A DNA stretch of 64,000 bases from an uncultured Lachnospiraceae bacterium (GTDB lineage: Bacteria > Bacillota > Clostridia > Lachnospirales > Lachnospiraceae): positions 1 through 64,000 of the forward strand of contig CAKRFU010000012.1 of assembly GCA_934320845.1 (NCBI GenBank), in the 5' to 3' direction. Shown here piece by piece: positions 17,681-27,431 of this stretch. The position numbers and the translations under genes were made by a program. Below the pieces are notes generated by a model, which searched no databases, was not told where the DNA came from, and worked only from the letters and a program-made list of their open reading frames with translations. Position 1 is the first letter of the stretch. Each line of letters starts with the position of its first letter.

Positions 17681-18893
17681 TTACATCACCTCGCAACGGT
17701 ATCTCATTATAACTGAGTATTATATTTTCTGATGCGTTGTTAAGTTTTATGGAGTCTACATCTAAAATTCCATCTATCATTAACAACCTTGCTTCAATCT
17801 GGCTTACCCTGACAATCAGATTTTCATTCTCGGGCCATGTCTTTGCGAGTTCAACAAAATAGGCATCTATGCTTTCTTTTATATTACTTTCGAGCCCTGC
17901 ATATGTGTAGCCTTCTTTATAGACAAGCTTTAATGCAATGTCTATCTTATGATTTTGCACTCCTTCAACATTTACAACGTGACCGATAGGCGCTACTCCC
18001 TCGCCTTCACCTGCATTTACTACAGGATCTATTGCTGTCTGTACACTGTCTATCAATACTGTTGACGGTGCTTTAAACTCAGACGTTATTATTATAATCT
18101 TTACCGTTCCGCCAACTGTTAAAAGCTTCTGCTTTGCTGCATTATATACCGCCTGCAGCCATTCGTAAGCGTCTTTTCCAAGTGTACTCTCTGACTGGAC
18201 TGCAAACCATGATCCCACTGTGTCATTCGGTATCATATCAGCCGGACTATAACTGCCCTCCCATGCTCTTATAACCTTGCAGCCGCCAACACCTGCAATA
18301 TCATTGACTTTCTCTTTATAATCTGCCTTATTGCCGCCAAATGCAGTCTGATTAAATGATTCAAAATAACGCTCCCTGAACTCCTCCACATCTTCCTCAT
18401 CTTCTCCCGGGATAAGTATCTCAGTAAGCTTTGCACTTTGCATATCATTAAGACTGTTTTTCGTTTCTAACGGTATTAAATCACCAAGCTGCTGGTTTCC
18501 AATCGTCCCCGCTGTTTCACATGTGAGCTTATATAAGCCCTGAGAGGCATCTATAACCGACGTGACTATGTAATTTAGTTCTCCCAATGCAAAACGGTCA
18601 TTTATCGATATCTGCGTATCTGCCGGAAGCACTGTCAATTTACATTCTGCATAAGTTTCTTCTTTCGGATAAATTCCTCTCTCTGCCGCTCTTTTTATCA
18701 AATAATAATATGACGCACTGTCAGCAAATACTTCATCCATTACCATATCAAGTGCAACATACAGATTTGCAAGCTCGAGTGCCGCAGGTGCCACCGCATC
18801 ATAAATAACAGAACCTTCTCTTTTGTCAAACTTGTCATCTACATTTGAAAGCATGCGCTCTACAAGCGTGTCAAAATCATATTCTTCAAACAC
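17673..18893 (-). CDS. Baseplate J/gp47 family protein (XkdT-like)
   Basis: 406 residues. It begins EEYDFDTLVERMLSNVDDKFDKREGSVIYDAVAP and contains GVGGCKVIRAW, both characteristic of the gpJ baseplate wedge protein. It forms the wedge that triggers sheath contraction. It shares one base with the DUF2634 gene upstream. Confidence 0.92.
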   Translation of the reverse strand: MFEEYDFDTLVERMLSNVDDKFDKREGSVIYDAVAPAALELANLYVALDMVMDEVFADSASYYYLIKRAAERGIYPKEETYAECKLTVLPADTQISINDRFALGELNYIVTSVIDASQGLYKLTCETAGTIGNQQLGDLIPLETKNSLNDMQSAKLTEILIPGEDEEDVEEFRERYFESFNQTAFGGNKADYKEKVNDIAGVGGCKVIRAWEGSYSPADMIPNDTVGSWFAVQSESTLGKDAYEWLQAVYNAAKQKLLTVGGTVKIIIITSEFKAPSTVLIDSVQTAIDPVVNAGEGEGVAPIGHVVNVEGVQNHKIDIALKLVYKEGYTYAGLESNIKESIDAYFVELAKTWPENENLIVRVSQIEARLLMIDGILDVDSIKLNNASENIILSYNEIPLRGDVNV

Positions 18894-19324
18894 TATATAT
18901 TCACCTCATCTTCTATACTAATCTGTTCTCTCTGTGCAGTAACCGCCGTAAAGGTTATATAGAGAGTATGCTTGTCTAATGCCACTGCCGTAAAGTCCTC
19001 AATATCTTCTATCCTGTCATCTGCCGTAACCGCATCAGTTACTCTTTCTTCTATTTCACTGAGTACATAAAGCGTTGACTTTCCTATAAGGTCTTTCAGT
19101 TCTATACCGTAATCCCATGAATATATTTCACTTTCGTATCTCTCTGTATTTAAAATTTTAAGTATGGCCTGTTTAATAGCAGCTTCATCATCCACTTTTC
19201 CAAGAAATCTTTTTTCATCCTCTGTCAGATACATAGCATGTGTAAATGATGGCTCCTGATATTCCTCAAAATCACTTTGCTGTTCCTCATCAATTTCTTC
19301 ATCATATTCGTTATTCGGTATCAT
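18893..19324 (-). CDS. DUF2634 baseplate protein (XkdS-like)
   Basis: 143 residues, acidic N-terminus. The block AAIKQAILKILNTERYESEIYSWDYGIELKDLIGK is the gp25/DUF2634 lysozyme-like baseplate wedge signature. The gene order with J-protein, YmfQ and DUF2577 neighbours matches the PBSX tail operon. Confidence 0.87.
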   Translation of the reverse strand: MIPNNEYDEEIDEEQQSDFEEYQEPSFTHAMYLTEDEKRFLGKVDDEAAIKQAILKILNTERYESEIYSWDYGIELKDLIGKSTLYVLSEIEERVTDAVTADDRIEDIEDFTAVALDKHTLYITFTAVTAQREQISIEDEVNI

Positions 19325-19727
19325 CTGTCACCATCCTGTCTATTACTATAAATTCCTGACCACCCGATTTGCGAAGCATTAAAACCTTGTCATCTGCCTT
19401 TAAAGCATTGTGAATTTTTATTTTCTTCTTTTCAGTCACAATGTCATGGCTATGCGTCTCAAACGACGAATAGCCACTTCCTCCTGATTTATCCTGTGTT
19501 TTCCAGTCATACTCTTTAGTAATGCTCACCTCTGTTTCATAATCAGTTACATTCCGAGTTAACTCCAAAAAATCCTCTTCAAGAATAAGCGTATTTGACA
19601 CTTTTATTTTCAGAGGATCTGTTTCCATCACAACACCTACAAGATAATCACATGGTTTTGCTGCCCTGACTGCCTCAACTGCCATCTGCTTTATAAGCTG
19701 TATAAGACTTGAATTAGCCACTGACAA
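19311..19727 (-). CDS. DUF2577 phage protein (XkdR-like)
   Basis: About 138 residues. The start is probably a TTG at 19727, five to six bases after AGGAGG (a GTG at 19721 is the alternative); both lie inside the end of the XkdQ-like gene. The sequence LIQLIKQMAVEAVRAAKPCDYLVGVVMETDPLKIKVSNTLILEEDFLELT is typical DUF2577. Role in baseplate hub assembly, exact function unknown. Confidence 0.85.
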   Translation of the reverse strand: MSVANSSLIQLIKQMAVEAVRAAKPCDYLVGVVMETDPLKIKVSNTLILEEDFLELTRNVTDYETEVSITKEYDWKTQDKSGGSGYSSFETHSHDIVTEKKKIKIHNALKADDKVLMLRKSGGQEFIVIDRMVTDDTE

Positions 19728-21231
19728 ACCCACCTCCTGATACAACAAGATCCATCGTGTGTTGCCTGTTATTAAATTTATGTGTTACCTTTTCAACAAG
19801 CATATAATTAGATACTTTCATATCACCCAGTTCAAGTATTACCGGTACAAGGGAACCAGCATGTACATTTGTATTTCCTATAACTCCGCTTATACTCAGT
19901 GTTCTCCGCTTTTTGTTGTACAGTTTAAGCAATGCCGCCGATTTCTGTTTTCCTAACTTTGGGGTATCAATCTTTTCAACATATTGCAAAACACCCCACT
20001 TATTTATGTTCTTGCTGTTCCTTGTTACATATAAATCATAAGAACCCTTTTTCTTGTTTTCATAAATAAGCTTTATCTGGTTGTATACATCTGAATCTAT
20101 GCTTGTCTGATATGTAAACTCTTCACCTGTTTCTTTATCTACAAGACATCCGTTTACTTTCATATCCCCGACTTTCTTTAACTGCAGTTTTCCGACTTCG
20201 TCATATAGAACATAAACTACATTGGTACTCAAAACCGTATTGTCCAAGCTGTTCTGTATAATATCAAAAAGCGTTGTATTATCCTCAATAGCTGACATTC
20301 TGTACCCTGTATTTGCAAGTTTTCCACAATTCAGATTAAAACGATTAGCTATAATGTTGATAACTTCATCTGCTCTCTTATTTTTATAGACAAGCGTCTC
20401 TTTATTCTTCAAATATCTCAACTGGTCATATACCGTAAATGTCACAAATCCATCATTCTTAAACTGTCTTGTAAATATAAAGCCAAAGAAAAATTTTTTC
20501 TTATCTACAGTTACAAGCACACTGTTTCCTTCAACTATCTTGTATTTCTTTACATACTTTGTTTCAAATGTCAGCTTTCCGGGTGTACCACTTCTCTCCC
20601 ATGTTATACTCACACCTTCTAACGCAGGCACATCATAGCGTTTACTGCCATTTACAACGGTAATAGTTACAATGCCTTCTGGAATATTTGTAGTTTCCTT
20701 TATATCCGAAACAATTGTTTGAGATAATGTTTTTTTCTTCTTTAGAACTTTTTTAAGATACGCAAGTTCCTTTTTGTGGCTTTTAGTTTTCTTCTTAGTT
20801 GTTGACACATTTTTGTACTTCGGTACTCCGTAACCTGTTATCGTTGCATTTGAAAGCGGGTATGTCCTTCTTGCAACCCTGTCTGACGTATTCCCTTCAA
20901 CTGTATGCAATGTACTTCCAACAACTTTTTCAACAATTCCTACATGACTTCTGTTTGTCTTAAAATAAACAATATCCCCACGTTTCGGTATATATTTTCC
21001 CTTGTATCTGAACAGCCCGTTCTTCTTAAACCATGCCATTCCGGCAGAAGTGGATGCAGTTTTGGGAACTATTGATGTTGATACCCCGGCTTTGTACGCA
21101 CACCATGAAACAAACATGTGGCACCATGCAGCGCCATTCATTCCATACCACGCACCATATTTTGTTCTGTTGTTTCCCTGTTCTTTATATCCAATCTCAC
21201 CAATTGCAACATCTACTATATCTTTTGCCAT
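19714..21231 (-). CDS. XkdQ-like tail hub protein fused to a CHAP amidase domain
   Basis: 505 residues. The N-terminal 130 residues are a CHAP domain: catalytic Cys in NGAAWCHMFVSWCAYKAG, His in RSHVGIVEKV and GDIVYF. The remainder matches XkdQ/YqbQ hub proteins (VTITVVNGSKRYDVPALEGVSITWERSG; RTLSISGVIGNTNVHAGS). In PBSX the peptidoglycan-cleaving activity is often on other tail proteins, so here wall degradation during injection is fused to the hub. The start ATG has GAGGTG upstream. Confidence 0.88.
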   Translation of the reverse strand: MAKDIVDVAIGEIGYKEQGNNRTKYGAWYGMNGAAWCHMFVSWCAYKAGVSTSIVPKTASTSAGMAWFKKNGLFRYKGKYIPKRGDIVYFKTNRSHVGIVEKVVGSTLHTVEGNTSDRVARRTYPLSNATITGYGVPKYKNVSTTKKKTKSHKKELAYLKKVLKKKKTLSQTIVSDIKETTNIPEGIVTITVVNGSKRYDVPALEGVSITWERSGTPGKLTFETKYVKKYKIVEGNSVLVTVDKKKFFFGFIFTRQFKNDGFVTFTVYDQLRYLKNKETLVYKNKRADEVINIIANRFNLNCGKLANTGYRMSAIEDNTTLFDIIQNSLDNTVLSTNVVYVLYDEVGKLQLKKVGDMKVNGCLVDKETGEEFTYQTSIDSDVYNQIKLIYENKKKGSYDLYVTRNSKNINKWGVLQYVEKIDTPKLGKQKSAALLKLYNKKRRTLSISGVIGNTNVHAGSLVPVILELGDMKVSNYMLVEKVTHKFNNRQHTMDLVVSGGGFVSG

Positions 21232-21241
21232 ACACAACACC

Positions 21242-22003
21242 TCACTTCGGCAGTTTCAAAACTGTTCCCTTATAAAGATACAATCCATTGGATGATGATT
21301 TTCTGCCATGCTTTTTGGCCGCCTGTTCTATCTGCTTTTTGTTGAGTTTATATATTTCTTTACGTCTTGATGCATTTCCAAGCTGCTTTTTTGCTATGTT
21401 TAGCAATGTATCACCCTTTTTTACCTTATAGGTCTTTGCCGTATTTTTTGTTTTTCTCGTCTTTTTTTTGACTGCTACCTGTTTCAATGTCTGGCTCTTT
21501 TTTACAACAAGCTTCTTTATTCCCCATTGACGATATTCCTTCATCGTAAGTTTTACAGCTATATCCATTCCATAATTCTCTGTATCTTCCATTATTTCAT
21601 AATCTTCAATAGTGACATACTTATAAACGGTTCCCTTAGAGCCAATCAACATCTGCTTTGTATATTTTGAAAAATCAAAACCATAAAAATCACCTTTCGT
21701 TCCAACAGGTTCCGGCTTAATCATTTTAAAACTTACAGGCTTTTTGCTCTTTTTCCACTTTTCAAGTTTATCAAGATAATATTTGGCTGTTTTAAAACCG
21801 TGTTCATATTGTGTAAAAGGATATTTCTGATACACAGGCAGTAATAATTCATCTATTGTTATTTCCGTAAGCCCCGGCGTTTTTATAAGATTGACTTCAC
21901 CCTCGTTAATGAGGGTGATAGTCTTGTTATTGTTGCCAATCTTATATGATATTTTCCCCGGTGTTACCGGAAACAACACATCTTGTATATACATTGAATA
22001 CAT
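21242..22003 (-). CDS. LysM-containing tail protein (XkdP-like)
   Basis: 253 residues. The N-terminal part (MYIQDVLFPVTPGKISYKIGNNNKTITLINEGEVN) is the XkdP/YgaU-type tail domain. A Lys-rich linker follows, and a C-terminal LysM motif (KTYKVKKGDTLLNIAKKQLGNASRR) binds peptidoglycan. The ATG overlaps the stop of the tape-measure gene (TAATG). Confidence 0.9.
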   Translation of the reverse strand: MYSMYIQDVLFPVTPGKISYKIGNNNKTITLINEGEVNLIKTPGLTEITIDELLLPVYQKYPFTQYEHGFKTAKYYLDKLEKWKKSKKPVSFKMIKPEPVGTKGDFYGFDFSKYTKQMLIGSKGTVYKYVTIEDYEIMEDTENYGMDIAVKLTMKEYRQWGIKKLVVKKSQTLKQVAVKKKTRKTKNTAKTYKVKKGDTLLNIAKKQLGNASRRKEIYKLNKKQIEQAAKKHGRKSSSNGLYLYKGTVLKLPK

Positions 22004-24306
22004 TATATATGCACTCCTTCCGCCGCTGAAATCATTTGTTCTTCCATTGTCTTTCTGAGGTGTTCTGTCACACCATCAAGATCCAGCTTTTTATTTATCT
22101 TGTTGTGATTTATCTGGTGCACTGTTATTTTTGCTGTCGTAAAACGATTTATATATTTTTGTGCAGCCATATCACGAAGATATTTGAGGTCCTCACTTGT
22201 CGCTGAAAGTGCCTGAGCTGACTTTGCGGTATTCTTTGCCGTACCCGCAGTATTTTTTGCCGTTGCCGCTGTATTATTCTGCAAAGCATTTGTTCCTTTT
22301 GTTTTGTTAAGAATAGAATTGTAATCCTTTTTGTTCATATTCGATGTTGCCTTACTTCCGCTGAACATGTTTTTGACTTTTTTAGTCACACCATCACCGA
22401 ATGAAGCTCCGGATTTGTATGCCTTTGATGACCATCCACTCTGAAAAACATTAAATTTGGATGAACCTGATTTAAACGCTTCTGAAATACTTCTATAACT
22501 GCCCTTATTATTTGCCGCCTTTGATGACTTTGCCGCATAATCGTCTGCAGCCGATGTAACTCCTGAATAATCAAAACTTACAAAAGGAAGTTTATTAAGA
22601 GCCTTACATATGTCTGCTATTACCGACAATACAGTAGACAGCAAACCATACCACATTGATTGCACTGAACTTATAGTATTATTGAATGCAGTCTTAATAT
22701 TAGAACCCAGTGCACCAACAGCCTTTACTATTCCTAATGCAACATTGGCTACACCCAATCCAAGATTTTTAAAAAATTGAAGCACAACATTTATACCTCC
22801 ACAAATGACACCAAATGTAGACTTTGCTGTGCCACCCATTTTAGCTATCTTTGCTGCAACTGCCACAAGCACTCCTATAAGTGCCACAATCAATAATATA
22901 ATCCAGGTTATCGGGCAAGCTAACAATGCAGAATTAAGTCCAAGCTGTGCCGCTGTCTCTGCTGTTGTTGTCGCAACCGCTACACCCGTTGCTGCCGCAT
23001 GTGCATATTCTGCTACACACATCGCAATCTTTATTCCCGTAGCTACCAGCTCTACCGCTTTTACTATCGCCATTGCCGCACAATATGCCGCTAATGCCGT
23101 CACTACGCCATAAACAATCGGACTAATTGAAGACCAGTTATCTACTACAGATGAAGCTAAATTTGCTATCCATCCCGCTACCGGTGCAACCACGGTTATC
23201 ACTCCCGATATCACATTACCTATAGTTCCAAGCACATTTTCAGCTGTGCTTCCAAAATTTTTTATACCATCAAGTATTGTCCCGAATCCTGCATTTGAAA
23301 GTCCTTCGTTTATACTATCAATAACGCTTATCAGACCTCTTGTTACAGCCGCCTTTGCATTTGCTATTGATGTAGCCCATGTATCACCTGCTTTTTGCGC
23401 TGCCCCGGATATATTCAATACTCCATTTGTTCCGTTTTCAAATGCACTTGATACCGTTGTTATAAACTCCTGTGCTGATATATTTCCTTTTGAAAGATTA
23501 GTCTGTACATCTGCTGCTGACTGTCCTGTTGCCTGTGCATATATTCCTACCGCATTTATTCCTCTGTCGGTCAGTCGGTCAAGCTGATCCATCTCAACTT
23601 TTCCTTTTGTCATCATTTTTCCCAATGCATCAGTAACCTGGCTCAATGACTCATTCGTTCCATCTCCGTAAAAAGCTACGGCATCTGACCATGCTTTCAC
23701 CTGATTTACTGCATCTCCTGTTCCCATTCCTCTTGTAACAAAGTTCTGAACGGAATTTGCAGCTACATCAAGACCATACGCCGTTCCTTTTGTCATGTCT
23801 TTAAGTTTTGCAAGTGAAGCTTCTGCCACCTCCGAACTACCGGTGATAGCATTCATTGTCCTGCTGTAATTTTTCATGGTATCCATTCTGTTCAATGCAG
23901 AATCAAGCTGACCCTTTACCATATTAACAGCCGATCTTACCAACGACAGACCCATAAGCGTTCCCACAAGTGATTTTGCACCCGACACACCATTTTGCAT
24001 ACTTTGATTGAAACTCTGCTGGCTTCTCGTATTCTGCTGAATTTCATCACCGACACGGCTTGTCTGTTCCGGCAGTGCTGTCGGCACTGCTGCCTGTGAC
24101 AATTCTTCTCTTAATCCCTGTGCCGCTGTTGTTGCCTGATGTAATTCACTTCTTATCCCTTCATATGCCGATGCATCAACATTTGTATTCATGGTGCTGT
24201 TTAATGCCTCCATCTGTGATACAGCCATATTAACGGAATTTATTATATTCATAAGGGGTGCGGTAAATCTGTCTGCAAGCTGTATTCCCGCCTGAATTGA
24301 TGCCAT
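22003..24306 (-). CDS. Tail tape measure protein
   Basis: 767 residues. The N-terminus is coiled-coil-rich, and the tape-measure domain is evident in MNAITGSSEVAEASLAKLKDM..., with several hydrophobic stretches near 360-490 (IVYGVVTALAAYCAAMAIVKAV; CPITWIILLIVALIGVLVAV). It sets tail length and is ejected on infection. The modest length predicts a short contractile tail. It is preceded by the tail-assembly chaperone and its frameshift extension, the standard order. Confidence 0.9.
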   Translation of the reverse strand: MASIQAGIQLADRFTAPLMNIINSVNMAVSQMEALNSTMNTNVDASAYEGIRSELHQATTAAQGLREELSQAAVPTALPEQTSRVGDEIQQNTRSQQSFNQSMQNGVSGAKSLVGTLMGLSLVRSAVNMVKGQLDSALNRMDTMKNYSRTMNAITGSSEVAEASLAKLKDMTKGTAYGLDVAANSVQNFVTRGMGTGDAVNQVKAWSDAVAFYGDGTNESLSQVTDALGKMMTKGKVEMDQLDRLTDRGINAVGIYAQATGQSAADVQTNLSKGNISAQEFITTVSSAFENGTNGVLNISGAAQKAGDTWATSIANAKAAVTRGLISVIDSINEGLSNAGFGTILDGIKNFGSTAENVLGTIGNVISGVITVVAPVAGWIANLASSVVDNWSSISPIVYGVVTALAAYCAAMAIVKAVELVATGIKIAMCVAEYAHAAATGVAVATTTAETAAQLGLNSALLACPITWIILLIVALIGVLVAVAAKIAKMGGTAKSTFGVICGGINVVLQFFKNLGLGVANVALGIVKAVGALGSNIKTAFNNTISSVQSMWYGLLSTVLSVIADICKALNKLPFVSFDYSGVTSAADDYAAKSSKAANNKGSYRSISEAFKSGSSKFNVFQSGWSSKAYKSGASFGDGVTKKVKNMFSGSKATSNMNKKDYNSILNKTKGTNALQNNTAATAKNTAGTAKNTAKSAQALSATSEDLKYLRDMAAQKYINRFTTAKITVHQINHNKINKKLDLDGVTEHLRKTMEEQMISAAEGVHI

Positions 24307-24310
24307 ATTA

Positions 24311-24501
24311 TCACCTGCCTTTTTCCGCTTGTCTCTCGGCTTTCTTGCGTTCTTCTTTTTCTTTCTCTATAACAATATTTATTGATGCTATGATGAAAGC
24401 TTTTTCGTTATCTTCCATCTCAATCCATTCCATCGGACGAATTTTAAGTTTATGAAGGGCATAATGAGCATACGCTGCTTCATTATCCCCTCCATTTATT
24501 A
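24311..24501 (-). CDS. Frameshift extension of the tail assembly chaperone
   Basis: This region has no start of its own in the coding frame. It is open in the -1 frame relative to the upstream chaperone and encodes about 63 residues (LINGGDNEAAYAHYALHKLK ... KAFIIASINIVIEKEKEER). The slippery heptamer A-AAA-AAC (24502-24508) lies directly before the upstream stop. A -1 shift would give a fusion of about 206 residues, equivalent to gpG-GT of lambda. It ends at the TGA at 24311. Confidence 0.75.
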
Positions 24502-24930
24502 GTTTTTTGCCTCGTCAACCTTTTCATCTAAAGAATCAGAAAAGCCCTGAAAATTCTGAACCCATGTACATAAGTCCTGATACTCTCCTGGGTCATCTAC
24601 CATTTCATAGACTAAATCCTCCGGTTTCTTCACTCCATAACTATCCTGAAGTTCCTTGTTATAAAGGTCAGGTACCACCGTTGATGCTACAATCATCCTT
24701 ACAAGATATTCTGATGTATCTAACTTAGGACGATACATATTAGGCTTGCCTTTTATCTGAACATCAATGGTACAGTCATCACGGATTGTCTCATTCATTT
24801 TTGAACTTATATGTTTGAATTCCCATCGAAGCGGATTTCCGTCACTTCCAATCATCGATTTGGTAGGTGCGTACTCTTCATTTTTCTTCTGTACTTTGTT
24901 CGACTTCATAAATCTGCTTAAATTTGACAT
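24499..24930 (-). CDS. Tail assembly chaperone (XkdN-like), zero-frame product
   Basis: 143 residues, with MSNLSRFMKSNKVQKKNEEYAPTKSMIGSDGNPLRWEFKHIS typical of XkdN-type proteins. Its stop TAA at 24499 follows the heptamer A-AAA-AAC at once, so a fraction of ribosomes should shift back one base and make the longer form. Both forms chaperone the tape measure protein during tail assembly. Confidence 0.87.
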   Translation of the reverse strand: MSNLSRFMKSNKVQKKNEEYAPTKSMIGSDGNPLRWEFKHISSKMNETIRDDCTIDVQIKGKPNMYRPKLDTSEYLVRMIVASTVVPDLYNKELQDSYGVKKPEDLVYEMVDDPGEYQDLCTWVQNFQGFSDSLDEKVDEAKN

Positions 24931-24981
24931 AATATATCACCTTTCTTCAATTTAATTTTTGTTTTTGCCTATACTTTCCAA

Positions 24982-25479
24982 CTACTCTGTCATCAGAAAT
25001 CCCGCCAAATCATTAAATGACTTCGGCATACTGAAATCCTCAAATGTAAAGTCCATATCTTCATCGAGATACTCTCCGTCTGCATCAAACTTTGCAAGAA
25101 TACCTCCGTCAATATTACATCCGATTAACACAATCTCCTGCCTTCCTGCTGCCGAATCTTTGTCATCATTTGCTATTGTCATATCAAAATATGTATCTTT
25201 TCCTGTATTTTTGTAATCAAGCATCATCTGGCGAAAAATTGATGTATTGTAATGGAATGTTGCCTTACCTGTTCCTTCCCAGCCTGTTGCCTTGTTTCCT
25301 TTGCCCGGCTGTCCTAAAATAGGAACTTTGCTTTTAGTCTTTGTAAATGTTGCTTCAACATTTATCGCATTCATAAAATTATATCTTCTGTCACCGACCG
25401 TGATATAACACTCAGCAAGTGACGCCGCTAATGTATCATTAGCAAGCATCACGGCATTTTTCTTTGTCTCCTCTTCCAT
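24982..25479 (-). CDS. Tail tube protein (XkdM-like)
   Basis: 165 residues with the XkdM pattern AECYITVGDRRYNFMNAINVEATFTKTKSKVPILGQPGKGNKATGWEGTGKATFHYNTS. It forms the inner tube of the contractile tail. It sits between sheath and chaperone, as in PBSX. Confidence 0.92.
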   Translation of the reverse strand: MEEETKKNAVMLANDTLAASLAECYITVGDRRYNFMNAINVEATFTKTKSKVPILGQPGKGNKATGWEGTGKATFHYNTSIFRQMMLDYKNTGKDTYFDMTIANDDKDSAAGRQEIVLIGCNIDGGILAKFDADGEYLDEDMDFTFEDFSMPKSFNDLAGFLMTE

Positions 25480-25493
25480 CTAAACATCCTCCT

Positions 25494-26804
25494 TTATGAT
25501 ATAGTAACGGTCATATACATCTTTGACATCGCATTAACTACAGTTACCGCATTTTCCACTACTACAGCCTTTTTTGTATCTCCCGGCAAAACTTTGACAT
25601 CTGACTCATTAAAGTTTTCTATTGCTCTTATACGCTCGAGCTCTTTGCGGAGTTTCACAAGATCCTTCCAAAGTTCTGTTCTGCCTGCTGCATCATTTGG
25701 CATTTTTCCGAGATATTTTGTATTGAATAATACCGCATCATCATTTGCTATCTGGTCAATAACCCTGACTGTCTGATTATCCTTAAATACATCCCCCTGT
25801 GTATCTGTTGTCGTGACCATTGTATTTATATCATCAAGTACACGAACCTCTTCATTTACACTGTGAAATACAAATTCACCACTCTGCAGGGCTGTTTTTA
25901 ACTGAGTTTGTGTATAATCCATATCAACCTCAAACTCTCCGTCATAAATTCTGTTTTGCAATGACGCATTTACGGCACATCCACATTCCGCTCCTGTAGT
26001 CCAGTATACAAGTGCAGACTCAGGTTCATCTTCATCAAGCACTTTGTTTTTGACACTGATAACTCCCATATAATCTGCTTTTTTGTAATCATATAATACC
26101 AATTGGAATTTAATTCCCATCTCATCACGAAGACGTTTAGCAAATGACACATACAGTCTTTTTGTCACTTCATCTTTGACCGTAACACCCATCGTGTTGT
26201 AACTAAATGATTCAATCTTATCAAGATAGTTTTGATGTGATTCACCTGATGTCGTTCCATTTGTACCATTGGAAAGTTTAATCCCCGCAGATACACTAAG
26301 TTCGGCGTCAGATTTAAATACAACATAATCATTTGCTTTAAGTTCTTTCGCACTTTCAACAGTCTGGCTGTCTGCTTTTGACGCATCAAGATATGTCACT
26401 ACATCAAATTTTGAAGAATCATCCACATTCTTTGAAACGACAATAGTAATGTCATTACCTCTTTTTCCTGAATATTTTGCCTCCGCAATGTCGCTGGATG
26501 CTTTGTTTCCTCCGCCATTTAAACGGTATGCATGAAGTGTAACCGCATTAAGGAACAAATCCCGTAATCCCTTTAATTTGACATTATCATACGAATACCC
26601 AAATATTTTTTTAGAGTTTTTCTGGAAATCTTCATTTGTAACGGTAAATACCTCTTCATCAGGTCCCCAGTCAAGTTCAAGCGGCATTGTGCATATTCCT
26701 CTGTCAGACAAAACAGCGGTTGCCGCAGAAACAGACACAAAATTTATGTATGACCCTGGTAATATTTTATTCTGAGTTAAAAAGTTTCCTCCACCTAATG
26801 CCAT
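25494..26804 (-). CDS. Tail sheath protein (XkdK-like)
   Basis: 436 residues. The N-terminus MALGGGNFLTQNKILPGSYINFVS and the C-terminal block VNEEVRVLDDINTMVTTT...QTVRVIDQIANDDAVLFNTKYLGK are characteristic of contractile sheath proteins. Its presence defines the phage as contractile-tailed. The ATG shares its first base region with the stop of the small gene upstream. Confidence 0.93.
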   Translation of the reverse strand: MALGGGNFLTQNKILPGSYINFVSVSAATAVLSDRGICTMPLELDWGPDEEVFTVTNEDFQKNSKKIFGYSYDNVKLKGLRDLFLNAVTLHAYRLNGGGNKASSDIAEAKYSGKRGNDITIVVSKNVDDSSKFDVVTYLDASKADSQTVESAKELKANDYVVFKSDAELSVSAGIKLSNGTNGTTSGESHQNYLDKIESFSYNTMGVTVKDEVTKRLYVSFAKRLRDEMGIKFQLVLYDYKKADYMGVISVKNKVLDEDEPESALVYWTTGAECGCAVNASLQNRIYDGEFEVDMDYTQTQLKTALQSGEFVFHSVNEEVRVLDDINTMVTTTDTQGDVFKDNQTVRVIDQIANDDAVLFNTKYLGKMPNDAAGRTELWKDLVKLRKELERIRAIENFNESDVKVLPGDTKKAVVVENAVTVVNAMSKMYMTVTIS

Positions 26805-27001
26805 TATTCCACCTTACCTTTCATAAATTTCTCTACAAGTCCGTCAATCTCCGACAATGTATATTCCCTGTCATCTTCAAGAAGTGCATTGATAATATCT
26901 CTCTTTTCAAGATACCTTGCTGATGACATTAAATTTTCTTTTTTAAAAGTTTCTGCAATTTCAGACTTGTTTTCCTGCACCTCAATCTCGCTTTTTTTCA
27001 T
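26804..27001 (-). CDS. Small protein before the sheath gene (XkdJ-like position)
   Basis: 65 residues, highly charged and probably helical (SEIAETFKKENLMSSARYLEKRDIINALLEDDREYTLSEIDGLVEKFMKG). Similar small proteins occupy this slot in PBSX-like operons. The gene ends at the sheath start codon, so translation is probably coupled. No function is known. Confidence 0.75.
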   Translation of the reverse strand: MKKSEIEVQENKSEIAETFKKENLMSSARYLEKRDIINALLEDDREYTLSEIDGLVEKFMKGKVE

Positions 27002-27029
27002 CTCGTCACCTATCCTTTCGCATCAATTC

Positions 27030-27431
27030 CTATCTCAGCTTCATAGTCTCCATTCTTGGAATCTCTTCATCCGGCTTTCTTACAAAGAAATTGTAATTTA
27101 CAAAAAAGTTCAATATATTATCTACAATCTCATAACTCATGTTTGTCCCACGTATTGAACCTGTTTCATAAGGAACCGTTTCAAGAAGCATCAGCAGATT
27201 TTCACCTACCGCATACATTTCCGCCTTTGTATGGGACTTTGGAAAATACTGTATACAAAACGGATTTTGTTTAAAATATCTTTTTCCCGGATACTTTTTT
27301 ATGCTCGGCTTAAGGCTCTGAATAAAAAAGCAAGGCTCATTCAAACCCTGCTCTATATTCTCTATATAATTTTCACAGCCATATTCCGAATAGAGTACAC
27401 TGCTTATTGACTCAGCTATTTTAGTCACCAT
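27030..27431 (-). CDS. Phage tail terminator-like protein
   Basis: About 133 residues from MVTKIAESISSVLYSEYG. This start overlaps the stop of the gp10-like gene by 11 bases, and the upstream extension to 27473 lies inside that gene. The pattern QGLNEPCFFIQSLKPSIKKYPGKRYFKQNPFCIQYFPKS matches the tail-terminator/DUF6838 group. It likely caps the tail at the head-tail joint. Confidence 0.8.
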   Translation of the reverse strand: MVTKIAESISSVLYSEYGCENYIENIEQGLNEPCFFIQSLKPSIKKYPGKRYFKQNPFCIQYFPKSHTKAEMYAVGENLLMLLETVPYETGSIRGTNMSYEIVDNILNFFVNYNFFVRKPDEEIPRMETMKLR

